64,000 nucleotides of DNA from Devosia rhodophyticola (GTDB lineage: Bacteria > Pseudomonadota > Alphaproteobacteria > Rhizobiales > Devosiaceae), in contig NZ_CP118247.1 in the NCBI RefSeq assembly GCF_028816475.1, positions 1,761,001-1,825,000 of the forward strand, read 5' to 3'. The position numbers and the translations under genes are program-made. Below are positions 46,314-56,231 of the stretch, piece by piece. Each line of letters starts with the position of its first letter. Position 1 is the first letter of the stretch. The notes under the pieces are model-generated. The model made no database searches. It saw only the letters and a program-made list of their open reading frames with translations, and was not told where the DNA came from.

Positions 46314-49310
46314 ATGACACGACAGGAAAAGAACGACTCGTTCTTGCTGACCTCGTTCCTCTATGGTGGGAACGCCGACTACATCGAACAGCTTTATTCG
46401 CAGTTCAAAACTGATCCGGCCAGCGTCGATCCGACCTGGTCATCGTTTTTTTCCCGGCTTGATGATAGCGCCGATGATGCGCAAAAGAGCGCAGAGGGTG
46501 CCTCATGGGCGCGCAGCGATTGGCCCCTGAGTGCCAATGGCGAGTTGGTTTCAGCGCTTGATGGCGATTGGGGCGATATCGCGGTCAAGACCGAAAAGGC
46601 TCTGACCAAAAAAGCCGAAGCGGTTGGTGCCCCGGCAGCGGAAGCCGGCGACGTCCTTCAGGCAACGCGCGATTCAATTCGTGCCATCATGATGATCCGT
46701 GCCTATCGCATGCGCGGGCATCTTCATGCCGATCTTGACCCGCTCAAGCTCAAGGCCGATGAGCCAGCACCAGAGCTTGATCCGGCGACCTACGGGTTTA
46801 CCGACGCCGATTACAGCCGCAAGATCTTCATCGATAATTATCTTGGGCTCGAATACGCCACCCTGCCTGAAATGCTTGAAATCCTACGCCGCACCTATTG
46901 CGGCACGGTCGGCATTGAATTCATGCACATTTCCGATCCTGAGGCCAAGCAGTGGTTGCAGGAGCGGATCGAGGGGCCGGACAAGGAAATCACCTTTACC
47001 CCTGAGGGTAAGAAGGCAATTTTGACCAAGCTGGTCGAATCCGAGGGTTTTGAGAAATTTCTCGACGTCAAATATACCGGCACCAAGCGGTTCGGGCTTG
47101 ATGGTTCGGAAGCGCTGATCCCTGCGCTTGAGCAGATCGTCAAGCGCGGTGGCGCGCTGGGGGTCAAGGATATCGTGCTGGGCATGGCCCACCGCGGGCG
47201 CCTTAATGTCTTGACCCAGGTGATGGCCAAGCCGCATCGGGCGCTATTTCATGAATTCAAGGGCGGCGCATTTTATCCCGAAGACGTGGAGGGTTCGGGC
47301 GATGTTAAATATCACCTTGGCGCATCATCAGACCGCGAGTTCGATGGCAACAAGGTGCATCTGTCGCTGACCGCCAACCCCAGCCATCTCGAAATCGTTG
47401 ATCCGGTGGTTCTGGGCAAGTCCCGCGCCAAGCAGGATCAACACATTGCCCCCAATGGCAAGCTGGTCAATCTCGATGTAGTCAAACCCGACCGTTCGAT
47501 GGTGCTGCCGCTGCTCATTCATGGCGATGCGGCATTTGCGGGGCAAGGCGTAATCGCTGAATGTCTGGGCCTGTCGGGCCTGAAAGGACATCGCACCGGC
47601 GGGTCGGTGCATTTTGTCATCAACAACCAGATCGGGTTTACGACGAGCCCGATGTATTCGCGTTCGTCGCCCTATCCCACCGATGTTGCCAAGATGATCG
47701 AGGCGCCGGTGTTTCACGTTAATGGCGATGATCCCGAAGCTGTGGTGTTTGCCACCAAGGTGGCGGTGGAATTCCGCCAGCGTTTTGGGCGACCTGTTGT
47801 CATCGACATGTTCTGCTATCGCCGATTTGGCCATAATGAAGGCGATGAGCCATCATTCACCCAGCCGCTGATGTACGCCAAAATCCGGGCACACCAGACA
47901 ACGCTGCAGATTTATTCGGAAAAGCTGGTTGCCGAAGGGGTGATGAGCGAAGCCGAGATTGATCAGGTCAAGGCTGACTGGCGCGCCAATCTCGAAAACG
48001 AATTCGAGGCGGGTCAGGATTATCGTCCCAACAAGGCTGATTGGCTCGATGGCCAGTGGAAGGATTTCAAACCGGCCGAACAGGAAGGGCCGCGTCGCGG
48101 CGCTTCAGGCGTGCCGGTTGATCGACTTTCAGAAGTTGGCGCGCTGCTGACCAAGGTTCCGGCAGAATTTCACGTCCACAAGACGGTCAAACGGTTCCTT
48201 GATCACCGGTTGAGTGCCATCCAGGCGGGCGAGAATATTGACTGGGCGACCGCCGAAGCCTTGGCATTCGGCACCTTGGTTACCGAAGGGCACCCCGTGC
48301 GCCTGAGTGGTCAGGATGTGGAACGCGGCACCTTCAGCCAGCGCCATTCGGTACTCAATGATCAGGAAAACGATTCAACCTACACCCCGCTCAACAAGCT
48401 GGCCGAAGATCAGGCACGCTTCGAGGTCATCAATTCGATGCTCTCGGAAGAAGCGGTGCTGGGCTTTGAATATGGCTATTCGCTTGCCGAACCGCGCGCC
48501 CTGACCATCTGGGAAGCCCAGTTCGGCGATTTCGTCAACGGCGCACAGGTGGTGATTGACCAGTTCATCTCCTCTGGTGAGCGTAAATGGTTCCGCATGT
48601 CGGGCCTTGTGATGCTGTTGCCGCATGGCTATGAAGGACAGGGTCCAGAGCATTCCTCGGCTCGGCCCGAACGCTTCCTGCAATTGTGTGCTGAAGACAA
48701 TATGCAGGTCGCCAATTGCACCACCCCGGCCAACTATTTCCATATTCTGCGTCGGCAGGTGACTCGCGATTTCCGCAAGCCGTTGATCCTGATGACGCCG
48801 AAATCGCTGCTGCGCCACAAGCGGGCCGTTTCTGGTCTGGACGAAATGGGCGTTGAATCATGCTTCCATCGTCTGTTGTGGGATGATGCCGAGGCACCGG
48901 GCGCCGCCAAGACCAATATCAAACTGGTAGGCGACGACCAGATCCGCCGTGTCATCCTGTGCACCGGCAAGGTCTATTACGATCTGCTGGAGGATCGCGA
49001 AAAACGCGGCGTCAATGATGTCTATCTGTTGCGTGTCGAGCAGCTTTATCCGTTCCCGGCAAAGGCTGTGCTTGATGAACTCAATCGCTTCAAGAACGCC
49101 GAGATCGTCTGGTGTCAGGAAGAGCCAAAGAACATGGGTGCCTGGGCCTTTATCCAGCCCTATATTGAATGGGTCCTGGACCAGATGGGCCGGACAAATC
49201 AGCGGGTACGCTATGTGGGGCGTCCGGCTTCGGCCTCAACGGCAACCGGGTTGATGCGCACGCATCTGGCCCAACTCGCCGCCTTCCTTGAAGACGCCTT
49301 CGCCAAATAG
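46314..49310 (+). CDS. sucA: 2-oxoglutarate dehydrogenase E1 component
   Basis: Thiamine-diphosphate-dependent decarboxylase of the 2-oxoglutarate dehydrogenase complex. A 998-residue protein beginning [20 protein letters not shown], with [20 protein letters not shown], the ThDP-binding [16 protein letters not shown] ... [13 protein letters not shown], and the C-terminal transketolase-like part with [22 protein letters not shown]. The ATG at 46314 gives the family length; an in-frame extension to 46239 is possible. sucB follows after 25 bases. Confidence 0.96.
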   Translation: MTRQEKNDSFLLTSFLYGGNADYIEQLYSQFKTDPASVDPTWSSFFSRLDDSADDAQKSAEGASWARSDWPLSANGELVSALDGDWGDIAVKTEKALTKKAEAVGAPAAEAGDVLQATRDSIRAIMMIRAYRMRGHLHADLDPLKLKADEPAPELDPATYGFTDADYSRKIFIDNYLGLEYATLPEMLEILRRTYCGTVGIEFMHISDPEAKQWLQERIEGPDKEITFTPEGKKAILTKLVESEGFEKFLDVKYTGTKRFGLDGSEALIPALEQIVKRGGALGVKDIVLGMAHRGRLNVLTQVMAKPHRALFHEFKGGAFYPEDVEGSGDVKYHLGASSDREFDGNKVHLSLTANPSHLEIVDPVVLGKSRAKQDQHIAPNGKLVNLDVVKPDRSMVLPLLIHGDAAFAGQGVIAECLGLSGLKGHRTGGSVHFVINNQIGFTTSPMYSRSSPYPTDVAKMIEAPVFHVNGDDPEAVVFATKVAVEFRQRFGRPVVIDMFCYRRFGHNEGDEPSFTQPLMYAKIRAHQTTLQIYSEKLVAEGVMSEAEIDQVKADWRANLENEFEAGQDYRPNKADWLDGQWKDFKPAEQEGPRRGASGVPVDRLSEVGALLTKVPAEFHVHKTVKRFLDHRLSAIQAGENIDWATAEALAFGTLVTEGHPVRLSGQDVERGTFSQRHSVLNDQENDSTYTPLNKLAEDQARFEVINSMLSEEAVLGFEYGYSLAEPRALTIWEAQFGDFVNGAQVVIDQFISSGERKWFRMSGLVMLLPHGYEGQGPEHSSARPERFLQLCAEDNMQVANCTTPANYFHILRRQVTRDFRKPLILMTPKSLLRHKRAVSGLDEMGVESCFHRLLWDDAEAPGAAKTNIKLVGDDQIRRVILCTGKVYYDLLEDREKRGVNDVYLLRVEQLYPFPAKAVLDELNRFKNAEIVWCQEEPKNMGAWAFIQPYIEWVLDQMGRTNQRVRYVGRPASASTATGLMRTHLAQLAAFLEDAFAK

Positions 49311-49335
49311 GCACGACCAACAAAGGGTTATTACT

Positions 49336-50601
49336 ATGTCGACAGAAATCCGTGTGCCAACGCTGGGCGAAAGCGTTACCGAGGCAACCATCGGTCAGTG
49401 GTACAAAAAGGTTGGTGACAGCGTCGCCATTGATGAGCCACTGGTTGAACTGGAAACCGACAAGGTGACCATCGAAGTGCCTGCCCCATCGGCCGGGGTG
49501 CTCGAAGCCATTGCCGCCCAGCCCGGCGATACCGTCGATGTGGGTGCGCTTTTGGGGGCCATTGGCGCTGGTTCTGGTGGAGCTGAAGCGCCCAAGCCTG
49601 AAACGGTCGCTGAAAAGGCGGAAGTGCCGGCCTCCAATGCTGCAGGGCCCGAGCCCGTTGCACCGACAAAGGCCGAGCCTGCACCCGCCCCATCGGCGCA
49701 AAAGTTGATCAAGGAAAACAACATCGAGGCCACATCGGTGGAAGGTTCGGGCAAGCATGGGCAGGTCCTCAAGGAGGATGTACTGGCAGCCATGAGCCGT
49801 CCAGCACCCGCCGCCGCTCCTAGCGCGCAGACTTCGGCTGAATCGAGCAAGCCCGCCGCCGTGGCAGCGCCCACGCGTAGCCCCAGTGTTGCCGGTGATG
49901 ATGAGCGCGAAGAGCGGGTCCGCATGACCCGGCTGCGCCAGACAATTGCGCGCCGTCTCAAGGATGCCCAGAACACCGCCGCCATGCTGACCACCTTCAA
50001 CGAGGTGGACATGGCCCCAGTCATGGCCCTGCGCGCCACCTACAAGGAAATGTTCGAGAAAAAGCACGGCGTAAAGCTGGGCTTCATGGGCTTTTTCACC
50101 AAGGCGGTGGTTCACGCGCTCAAGGAAATCCCCTCGGTCAATGCCGAGATTGATGGCGATGATCTGATCTACAAGAAATATGCCCACATCGGGGTTGCCG
50201 TTGGTACCGACAAGGGCCTGGTGGTTCCCGTGGTGCGGGATGCTGACCAGATGAGCATTGCCGAGATTGAAAAATCGATCAATGGTCTGGGCCGCAAGGC
50301 CCGCGACGGGCAATTGTCGATGGCCGATATGCAGGGCGGCACCTTCACCATTTCCAATGGCGGGGTTTATGGTTCGCTGATGTCGACGCCGATCCTGAAT
50401 GCGCCGCAGTCGGGAATTCTGGGCATGCACAAGATCCAGGAGCGCCCGGTTGTCGTCAATGGTGAGATCGTTGTGCGGCCGATGATGTATCTGGCCCTCA
50501 GCTACGATCATCGCATCGTTGATGGCAAGGAAGCGGTTACTTTCCTTGTGCGGGTCAAGGAAAGCCTTGAGGCACCCGAGCGCCTGGTACTCGATCTCTA
50601 A
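49336..50601 (+). CDS. sucB: 2-oxoglutarate dehydrogenase E2, dihydrolipoyl succinyltransferase
   Basis: Core of the 2-oxoglutarate dehydrogenase complex. The 421-residue protein has one lipoyl domain (lipoyl Lys 43 in [11 protein letters not shown]), an Ala/Pro-rich linker, an E3/E1-binding domain ([20 protein letters not shown]), a second linker and the catalytic domain with [16 protein letters not shown]. It ends [10 protein letters not shown] as usual. An intrinsic terminator follows, and lpd is three genes further on. Confidence 0.97.
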   Translation: MSTEIRVPTLGESVTEATIGQWYKKVGDSVAIDEPLVELETDKVTIEVPAPSAGVLEAIAAQPGDTVDVGALLGAIGAGSGGAEAPKPETVAEKAEVPASNAAGPEPVAPTKAEPAPAPSAQKLIKENNIEATSVEGSGKHGQVLKEDVLAAMSRPAPAAAPSAQTSAESSKPAAVAAPTRSPSVAGDDEREERVRMTRLRQTIARRLKDAQNTAAMLTTFNEVDMAPVMALRATYKEMFEKKHGVKLGFMGFFTKAVVHALKEIPSVNAEIDGDDLIYKKYAHIGVAVGTDKGLVVPVVRDADQMSIAEIEKSINGLGRKARDGQLSMADMQGGTFTISNGGVYGSLMSTPILNAPQSGILGMHKIQERPVVVNGEIVVRPMMYLALSYDHRIVDGKEAVTFLVRVKESLEAPERLVLDL

Positions 50602-50642
50602 AAACTGCTTAACCCGGCATCAACCGGCTCCAGATATTTAGG

Positions 50643-50674
50643 CGCGGGTCTGTTCTCATACAGGCCCGCGTTTT
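50643..50674 (+). terminator. Intrinsic terminator after sucB
   Basis: CGCGGGTCTGT and ACAGGCCCGCG pair (11 pairs, one U-G) around TCTCAT, followed by TTTT. Confidence 0.75.
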
Positions 50675-50829
50675 GCGTATGGTGGTCAAAAGGGTAGGCT
50701 GGGCGTCCGGCACACGCGGCTGTGAGTGGATCAGCCACAGCTTTGCCCGATTTGGCCCGTTCAACCGCCCGTGTCCAAAATCAATCTGTTCGCCATTTAT
50801 GGCGGGCAACAAAAGACTGGAGAGACTGC

Positions 50830-51279
50830 GTGAAAACTATCGGGTTGAGCATTGCGGCGCTGGTTGTTGGTTTGTGCGGCAGTGTCGTGGCCCAGGAAAG
50901 CGACGATCCCGCGCTCTTGGGAGAATTGCTGGGTTTTCACGGCACGGAAACTATCGTTTTGGTCATGACCACGCATTGCTATGAAACCACCGGCCTTGAT
51001 TCCAGCTTCAAGAGCGCGGCGGAAAACTGGTACTTGCGCAATGTCGGTTTTCTGGAACTGGCTGACCGGGTCATTGACCGGTTGGGCGGGCAAACCCCGG
51101 CCGAAGCGGAAGCTGCGCGCAATTACAGCGGCGCCCAGATCATGAGCGCCTATAATCAGGCCGAGGACAAGGACGGCTTTTGCAGGGGTTTTCTGGGACA
51201 GGTCGAGGACGGTAAGCTCGATATCGACCAGCAGCTGCCGCAAATCCTCAAGCAGGCGCAGGCCATCGCCAGCGAGTAA
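50830..51279 (+). CDS. Exported protein of unknown family
   Basis: A 149-residue protein starting at GTG 50830 with GGAGAG seven bases upstream. Residues 1-21 are a signal peptide (TIGLSIAALVVGLCGSVVAQ). The mature part is mostly helical and acidic, with two cysteines (THCYETTG and GFCRGFLG) that could form a disulfide. I do not recognise the family. It sits between sucB and lpd together with a MAPEG and a LysE-type gene, and the sucB terminator separates it from the suc genes. Confidence 0.7.
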   Translation: MKTIGLSIAALVVGLCGSVVAQESDDPALLGELLGFHGTETIVLVMTTHCYETTGLDSSFKSAAENWYLRNVGFLELADRVIDRLGGQTPAEAEAARNYSGAQIMSAYNQAEDKDGFCRGFLGQVEDGKLDIDQQLPQILKQAQAIASE

Positions 51280-51317
51280 ATGGTTGCACGGGTCCGCCAA
51301 TATGGTCAGATGCGGCC

Positions 51318-51707
51318 ATGAGTTTTACCCTTACATTATTGGCCTGGAGCACGACGCTGATCGCGGGGTATGTGCTGATTCAATCGCTGGCCTACCAGCT
51401 CGATGTTGGCGTTACTCATGGCGCTGGTCCGCGCGATAATGAGCGGCCATTGGGCAAAATGGCTGGGCGATCACGCCGCGCACTTGACAATCTGGGCCAA
51501 ACCTATGCGGTTTTTGTCGCGCTGAGCCTGGCGTTGGAGCTTTCGGGGCGTGCCGATGGCCTCAGTTTTTGGGGCGGACAGCTATACTTTTGGGCCCGCT
51601 GGGTCTATTTGCCATCGTACCTGATCGGGGTGCCCTATGTCCGGAGCCTCTGCTGGCTGGTATCGGTTTTGGGGTTGGCCCTGATGTTTTTCGCGGTGGT
51701 GATCTAG
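51318..51707 (+). CDS. MAPEG family membrane protein
   Basis: A 129-residue four-helix membrane protein of the MAPEG family (membrane-associated proteins in eicosanoid and glutathione metabolism). RSRRALDNLGQTYAVFVALSLA and the FWARWVYLPSYLIGVPYVR segment are characteristic. The bacterial members have no settled function. Its TAG overlaps the GTG start of the next gene (TAGTG). Confidence 0.85.
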   Translation: MSFTLTLLAWSTTLIAGYVLIQSLAYQLDVGVTHGAGPRDNERPLGKMAGRSRRALDNLGQTYAVFVALSLALELSGRADGLSFWGGQLYFWARWVYLPSYLIGVPYVRSLCWLVSVLGLALMFFAVVI

Positions 51708-52339
51708 TGGCGTTTCCATGGATTGAATTTGCCGGGTTGATGCTGGCCTTTGGGGTTGGCGCTATCATTCCGGGCGCAGATTTTGCCATGGTGCTGCGCC
51801 AGTCGATTGCGCAGGGACGCCGTCCGGCGCTGTTTACCGCAGCGGGCGTTGCCAGCGCCATTCTTGTTCACGGCAGTTATACCTTGCTCGGGGTGGGTGT
51901 CATCGTTGCCCAATCGCTGCTGGTCTTTAATATTTTGAAGTGGGTGGGAGCGGCTTATCTGGTGTGGCTGGCCATCGCAGCGCTGAGGGCGCCGCCGCCC
52001 CAACCGCCCACAGATCTGCTCGCGGGCCCGCGCTCGCATGGCGATCGGTCCGCGTTTGTGCTGGGGTTTTTGACCAATTTGCTCAATCCCAAGGCCATTC
52101 TGTTTTTTCTGGCGCTGTTTACGTCGCTGGTTTCGGCTCATACCAGCCTTGAGATCAAGGCGTTCTACGTTGGCTGCATGAGCCTCATGCTATTTGCCTG
52201 GTTCGCATTGGTCGCTGTCTTCTTTACAACGCCAAGGGTGCGACAGGGATTTTTCCGGTTGGGACGGTGGTTTAATCGGATAAGCGGGATTACATTCATC
52301 GTGCTGGCGGTTCGAGTGGCTGTCGCGCAGCGGCATTAA
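51707..52339 (+). CDS. LysE family translocator
   Basis: A 210-residue inner-membrane amino-acid exporter of the LysE/RhtB type with six hydrophobic segments. The signature GAIIPGADFAMVLRQSIAQGRR (N-terminal) and FLTNLLNPKAILFFLALF are clear. GTG 51707 is chosen because it overlaps the MAPEG stop; the ORF's upstream part overlaps the MAPEG gene in another frame. Substrate not predictable. Confidence 0.88.
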   Translation: MAFPWIEFAGLMLAFGVGAIIPGADFAMVLRQSIAQGRRPALFTAAGVASAILVHGSYTLLGVGVIVAQSLLVFNILKWVGAAYLVWLAIAALRAPPPQPPTDLLAGPRSHGDRSAFVLGFLTNLLNPKAILFFLALFTSLVSAHTSLEIKAFYVGCMSLMLFAWFALVAVFFTTPRVRQGFFRLGRWFNRISGITFIVLAVRVAVAQRH

Positions 52340-52360
52340 TTTGTTTTGGGGCAAGAAATC

Positions 52361-53770
52361 ATGGCAGACGCGTTCGACCTCGTGGTAATCGGCTCGGGCC
52401 CGGGCGGATATGTGGCGGCAATCAGGGCCGCCCAACTGGGGCTCAAGGTTGCCGTGGTTGAAAAATGGCCAACGCTTGGCGGCACCTGCCTCAACATCGG
52501 CTGTATTCCGTCCAAGGCCTTGTTGCATGCCTCGGAAATGTTTGAAGAGGCTGGTCACGGTTTCAAGGCGCTGGGCATCGATATTCCCAATCCTGGCCTT
52601 AACCTGCCGCAGATGATGAAGCATAAGAGCGAAACCGTTGCTTCCAACGTTGGCGGTGTCGATTATCTGTTCAAGAAAAACAAGATTACGACCCTGCGCG
52701 GCATCGGCTCGATCGCGGCACCAGGCAAGGTTTTGGTGACGCCGCAAAGCGGGCCGACACAGGAAGTCGCGACCAAGAATATCATCATTGCATCGGGTTC
52801 GGTTGCGGCAACCCTGCCGGGCATTCAAATTGACGAAAAGCAGATAGTAACTTCGACTGGTGCGTTGACGCTGGACAAGGTCCCGGCAAAGCTTGTGGTC
52901 ATTGGTGCCGGTGTTATCGGGCTGGAGTTGGGCTCGGTCTGGGCCCGCCTGGGTTCACAAGTCACGGTCGTTGAATATCTGGATCGCATCCTGCCCGGCA
53001 TGGACAGTGAGGTAGCGCGCCAGTTCCAGCGCATGCTGCAAAAACAGGGCATGGAATTCAAGCTCTCGACCAAGGTTTCGGCCATCGAAAAGACCGAAAA
53101 TGGCGGGCTCAAACTCAAAGTGGAAGCGGCCAAGGGCGGCGAAACCGAAGTTCTCGATGCCGACGTGGCCCTGGTTGCCATCGGGCGCAAACCCTATACC
53201 GACGGTTTGGGGCTCGATATTGTTGGCGTTGCGCTCGACGAGCGTGGCCGTGTGCGGGTTGATGCCCAATACCGCACCTCGGTTGAAGGCGTTTACGCCA
53301 TTGGCGATGTGATCGCCGGCCCAATGTTGGCCCACAAGGCCGAGGATGAGGGCATTGCGGTTGCAGAAATTCTGGTCGGTCAGGCCGGACACGTCAATTA
53401 TGCGGCAATGCCTGCGGTGGTCTACACCAACCCTGAAATTGCTTCGGTCGGCAAGACAGAGGATGAACTCAAGGCTGAGGGGATCGATTACAAGATCGGC
53501 AAATTCCCCTTTACCGCCAATGGGAGGGCCAAGGCGATGCTGGCGACGCAGGGTTTTGTCAAAATCCTGGCTGATGTGGAAACAGATCGCGTTCTGGGCG
53601 CTCATATTGTGGGCAAGAACGCTGGCGAGATGATCCACGAACTGGTGGTACTGATGGAATTCTCAGGTGCTGCCGAGGATCTGGCGCGCACGACCCACGC
53701 TCATCCAACCCTTTCCGAAGCTGTGCGCGAAGCATCGTTATCGCTGGGCGATGGAGCTATTCACATCTAG
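52361..53770 (+). CDS. lpd: Dihydrolipoyl dehydrogenase (E3)
   Basis: FAD-dependent reoxidation of the E2 lipoyl group. The 469-residue protein has the FAD motif DLVVIGSGPGGYVAA, redox-active Cys 43 and Cys 48 in GGTCLNIGCIPSK, the NAD motif VIGAGVIGLELGSVWARLG and the C-terminal base in THAHPTLSEAVREA. It begins at ATG 52361. Its place at the end of the suc block indicates it serves the 2-oxoglutarate dehydrogenase complex. A strong terminator follows. Confidence 0.97.
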   Translation: MADAFDLVVIGSGPGGYVAAIRAAQLGLKVAVVEKWPTLGGTCLNIGCIPSKALLHASEMFEEAGHGFKALGIDIPNPGLNLPQMMKHKSETVASNVGGVDYLFKKNKITTLRGIGSIAAPGKVLVTPQSGPTQEVATKNIIIASGSVAATLPGIQIDEKQIVTSTGALTLDKVPAKLVVIGAGVIGLELGSVWARLGSQVTVVEYLDRILPGMDSEVARQFQRMLQKQGMEFKLSTKVSAIEKTENGGLKLKVEAAKGGETEVLDADVALVAIGRKPYTDGLGLDIVGVALDERGRVRVDAQYRTSVEGVYAIGDVIAGPMLAHKAEDEGIAVAEILVGQAGHVNYAAMPAVVYTNPEIASVGKTEDELKAEGIDYKIGKFPFTANGRAKAMLATQGFVKILADVETDRVLGAHIVGKNAGEMIHELVVLMEFSGAAEDLARTTHAHPTLSEAVREASLSLGDGAIHI

Positions 53771-53804
53771 CACCGGGCTCTGTCCGGTCTATTTGAGATA
53801 TTGG

Positions 53805-53837
53805 GAGGCGGATCGTTGCAGCGATCCGCCTCTTTTT
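53805..53837 (+). terminator. Intrinsic terminator after lpd
   Basis: GAGGCGGATCG and CGATCCGCCTC pair perfectly (11 bp) around TTGCAG and are followed by TTTTT. Confidence 0.9.
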
Positions 53838-53849
53838 ATTGCTGTCCCG

Positions 53850-54988
53850 TCAGGGCGTGGCGGCAGCAGTACCGGCTTCAAAGGCAGCTCGGCAGTCATT
53901 GGCGTCGTGCCACTGATTTTCGTAGCTGAGATCACCGGCAACGCCGGGGCCTTCAAAGCGTGGATCATCGCACTCGTCGTCATTGGCATAGCTTGAGGTA
54001 TTGTCACCAAAATCAATGCCGCTGGCCTTGGCATCGAAGGGTGCCTTGCTCTGGTAGGTTGCTTGATAGACCGCGCGCGGCCAAACCATCCCCTCGCTCA
54101 TTGTTGCCGCACAATCCGTCGCATCGGCCAACATGTCGGCGGGCAGCAGTTTCTTGTCGGTGCCTGGTCCCTCAAAGCGCGGATCATCGCATTGGTTGTC
54201 GTTGGCATATCGTGAGTTGTCGGTGCCCATGGCAAATCCGGCGATGGGCGTGGTATCGCGCATGACCACGGTGCCTGCGCTAAAGGCGGCCCGGCAATCG
54301 GCCGCATCGTGCAGTGCATCAACAATGGCCGGATCGTCCGACAGGCCAGCGCCTTCAAAGCGCGGGTCGTCACATTCATTGTCATTGGGGTAGGCCCCGG
54401 CATCGTCACCAAATTTGACCTCGCCGATCGTTGGCTGAACGAAAGGTGGTGGCGGCACAGCTGAGGCCTTGAGCGTGGCGGTACCCGCTTCGACTGCCGC
54501 GCGACAGTCGGTTGCGTCATGCAACGTGTCGATTTCCTCGGCCGACTCGATGGCGGCGCTGCCTTCAAAGCGCGGGTCGTCGCAATCGCCGTCATAGGGG
54601 TATTGGCCCAGATCGTCGCCAAAATCAATGCCCTGGGTTCCCGAGACATCGGGCGTTGTTGTTGCAGGTTCCGGGGCGGCCTCGGGCACGTCTGAGTCGT
54701 CGCGCAGGGTGATCGTGCCCGCCTCGAACGCCGTTTTGCAGTCCGTTGCATCCTTGCCAATATCGACATCTTCCAATTCGGCGGCCATGGCCGAGCCGAT
54801 AAAGCGCGGATCATCGCACTCGGTGTCGTTGGCCCATTGACCGGTGTCGTCGCCAAAATCGATTGCGTTGATCGCATCTGTTGCGGGGCGGTTGTTCCCG
54901 CGTCAGTCTGGGCAAGGGCGGGACTGGCGGCAAGGCAAAGCAGCAACCCCAGGATCGTGCCGTTACGCAAGTGGCTGGTAATGTTCAT
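53850..54988 (-). CDS. Secreted protein with five Cys-paired ECDDPRF repeats, frameshifted near the signal peptide
   Basis: The N-terminus (MNITSHLRNGTILGLLLCLA then ASPALAQ) is a signal peptide read from 54988. The rest is in another frame. Making the G4 run at 54885-54888 into G5 joins them as TTAPATDAINAIDFGDD and gives about 379 residues. The mature protein consists of five repeats of 50-58 residues, each with FGDD-x-x-x-Y/W-x-N/Y-D-x-x-CDDPRF and then DATDCRAAFEAGT, so each repeat carries two cysteines and a cluster of acidic residues. Similar CDDPRF units occur in secreted alphaproteobacterial proteins, but no function is known to me. Calcium binding with one disulfide per repeat is plausible inference. 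Confidence 0.7.
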
Positions 54989-55061
54989 TAGTTCTCTCCC
55001 GGGGGCATGCCTCAATGAGGCGTACCCTACAACGGCTTTGATAGTGTCAAAAGCCCTTTGA

Positions 55062-56012
55062 TCAGACTAAGTCGCGCGCCGTTCGCTCGGCGCGACTGAA
55101 CATTACGGACCCCAGGATGACCAGCAGGGTGCCGACGACGTGGAAGGGGGTAAAGGGTTCAGACAGGATAATCACGGCCAGCGCGATGGTAAATATTGGC
55201 CCGAATGTTGCCATGGACGATGTGGCCCGCGCGCCGATACGTTGAATGGCATTATTGAGCAGGAACGAGGGCAGCACTGTGCAGATGAGACCAAGACACA
55301 GGCCGTAAATCCAGACTTGAGGCGGCATTTGGGCAAAGGAATCAACACCATAGAGAACGGTATTCTGGCCAAGGGCGGCGATGGCTGCGGTTGTCATGCC
55401 GATGCACGTGAATAATCCTGCGCCAATCCTGCTCATCTGCGCCTTGGCCAGATGCTGGTAAAAAGCAAAGGTCACAGCTGATCCCAGCACCAGCGCCGTG
55501 CCGGTCACCAACCCATCGGGGGCAACCGTCAGGTTCCAGCCAAAGATGACAAGCAGGCCTGCGTACGAAATCGCCATTGCCGGGACAACCCGCCAGATCA
55601 TCCGGTCGCCAAAAAACCAGACCCCGAACAGCAGCACGAAGAATGGGTAAGTAAACAGCACCAACCGCTCATATTGGGCCGAGAGAAAATTGAGACCGGC
55701 GAAATCGAGGTAGCTGGCAACATAATATCCCAACAATCCAACCGCCATGCTCAAGAGCACATTGGTCGGGGTCAGGCGTGCCCGGGACGACGAATCGCGC
55801 CAGATCATTGTCATGAATATGCCGATATAGAATGGCATGGCGACCAGCATGCGTAGCGCCAGCAGGGTTTCTGTGCTGACCCCATAGGCATAGGCAAGCT
55901 TGATGAAAATGCCCTTGGTGGAAAAGAGTACGGCACCCCCGATGGCCAGCGCATAGCCAGTCAAATCAATAGGGGCGGGCACAATTGGGGCAGCGGCGGT
56001 AACGGTAGGCAT
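55062..56012 (-). CDS. EamA/DMT family transporter
   Basis: A 316-residue inner-membrane transporter with ten hydrophobic helices in two EamA halves (GYALAIGGAVLFSTKGIFIKL, and the second half from TGTALVLGSAVTFAFYQHL). It is not close to the tandem pair at 28-30 kb. Substrate unknown. Two interleaved 8-bp or longer inverted repeats lie between 18 and 62 bases upstream of the ATG, just before its probable ribosome binding site AAGGA. Confidence 0.88.
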   Translation of the reverse strand: MPTVTAAAPIVPAPIDLTGYALAIGGAVLFSTKGIFIKLAYAYGVSTETLLALRMLVAMPFYIGIFMTMIWRDSSSRARLTPTNVLLSMAVGLLGYYVASYLDFAGLNFLSAQYERLVLFTYPFFVLLFGVWFFGDRMIWRVVPAMAISYAGLLVIFGWNLTVAPDGLVTGTALVLGSAVTFAFYQHLAKAQMSRIGAGLFTCIGMTTAAIAALGQNTVLYGVDSFAQMPPQVWIYGLCLGLICTVLPSFLLNNAIQRIGARATSSMATFGPIFTIALAVIILSEPFTPFHVVGTLLVILGSVMFSRAERTARDLV

Positions 56013-56030
56013 GGAACTGGTCCTTATAGG

Positions 56031-56074
56031 CCTGCCATCAGTTCACCGGAGGCGCCTGATGGCGGGCCGGTGAA
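56031..56074 (-). promoter_or_regulatory. Interleaved inverted repeats (pseudoknot-like) upstream of the DMT transporter
   Basis: Written on the + strand, arms A CCTGCCATCAG (56031-56041), B TTCACCGG (56042-56049), A' CTGATGGCGGG (56056-56066) and B' CCGGTGAA (56067-56074) follow in order A-B-A'-B'. A pairs with A' and B with B', which is an H-type pseudoknot. In the gene's own (minus) strand the A pairing keeps GCCATCAG with CTGATGGC plus ends. The element stops 18 bases before the ATG. Confidence 0.5.
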
Positions 56075-56231
56075 ATCGAATTCGCTTTGGATGTCAGCGC
56101 TCGTCCCGGACCCTTTGGGTGCCAAGAATCAAAAGACGGGTAATGAGAATGACGGGCGCGTTCATGGCACCATTGCTACATGCCGGGCATTGTCCGGTAA
56201 AGAGTATTTGTTCGCATACTTAATAACTGGT

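Noticed and set aside
56031..56074. Direct assignment of the interleaved repeats to the SAM-II riboswitch
   Set aside because: The order of pairings fits, but I could not find the conserved SAM-II bases, and the strand indicated by the wobble pair is the opposite of the gene.
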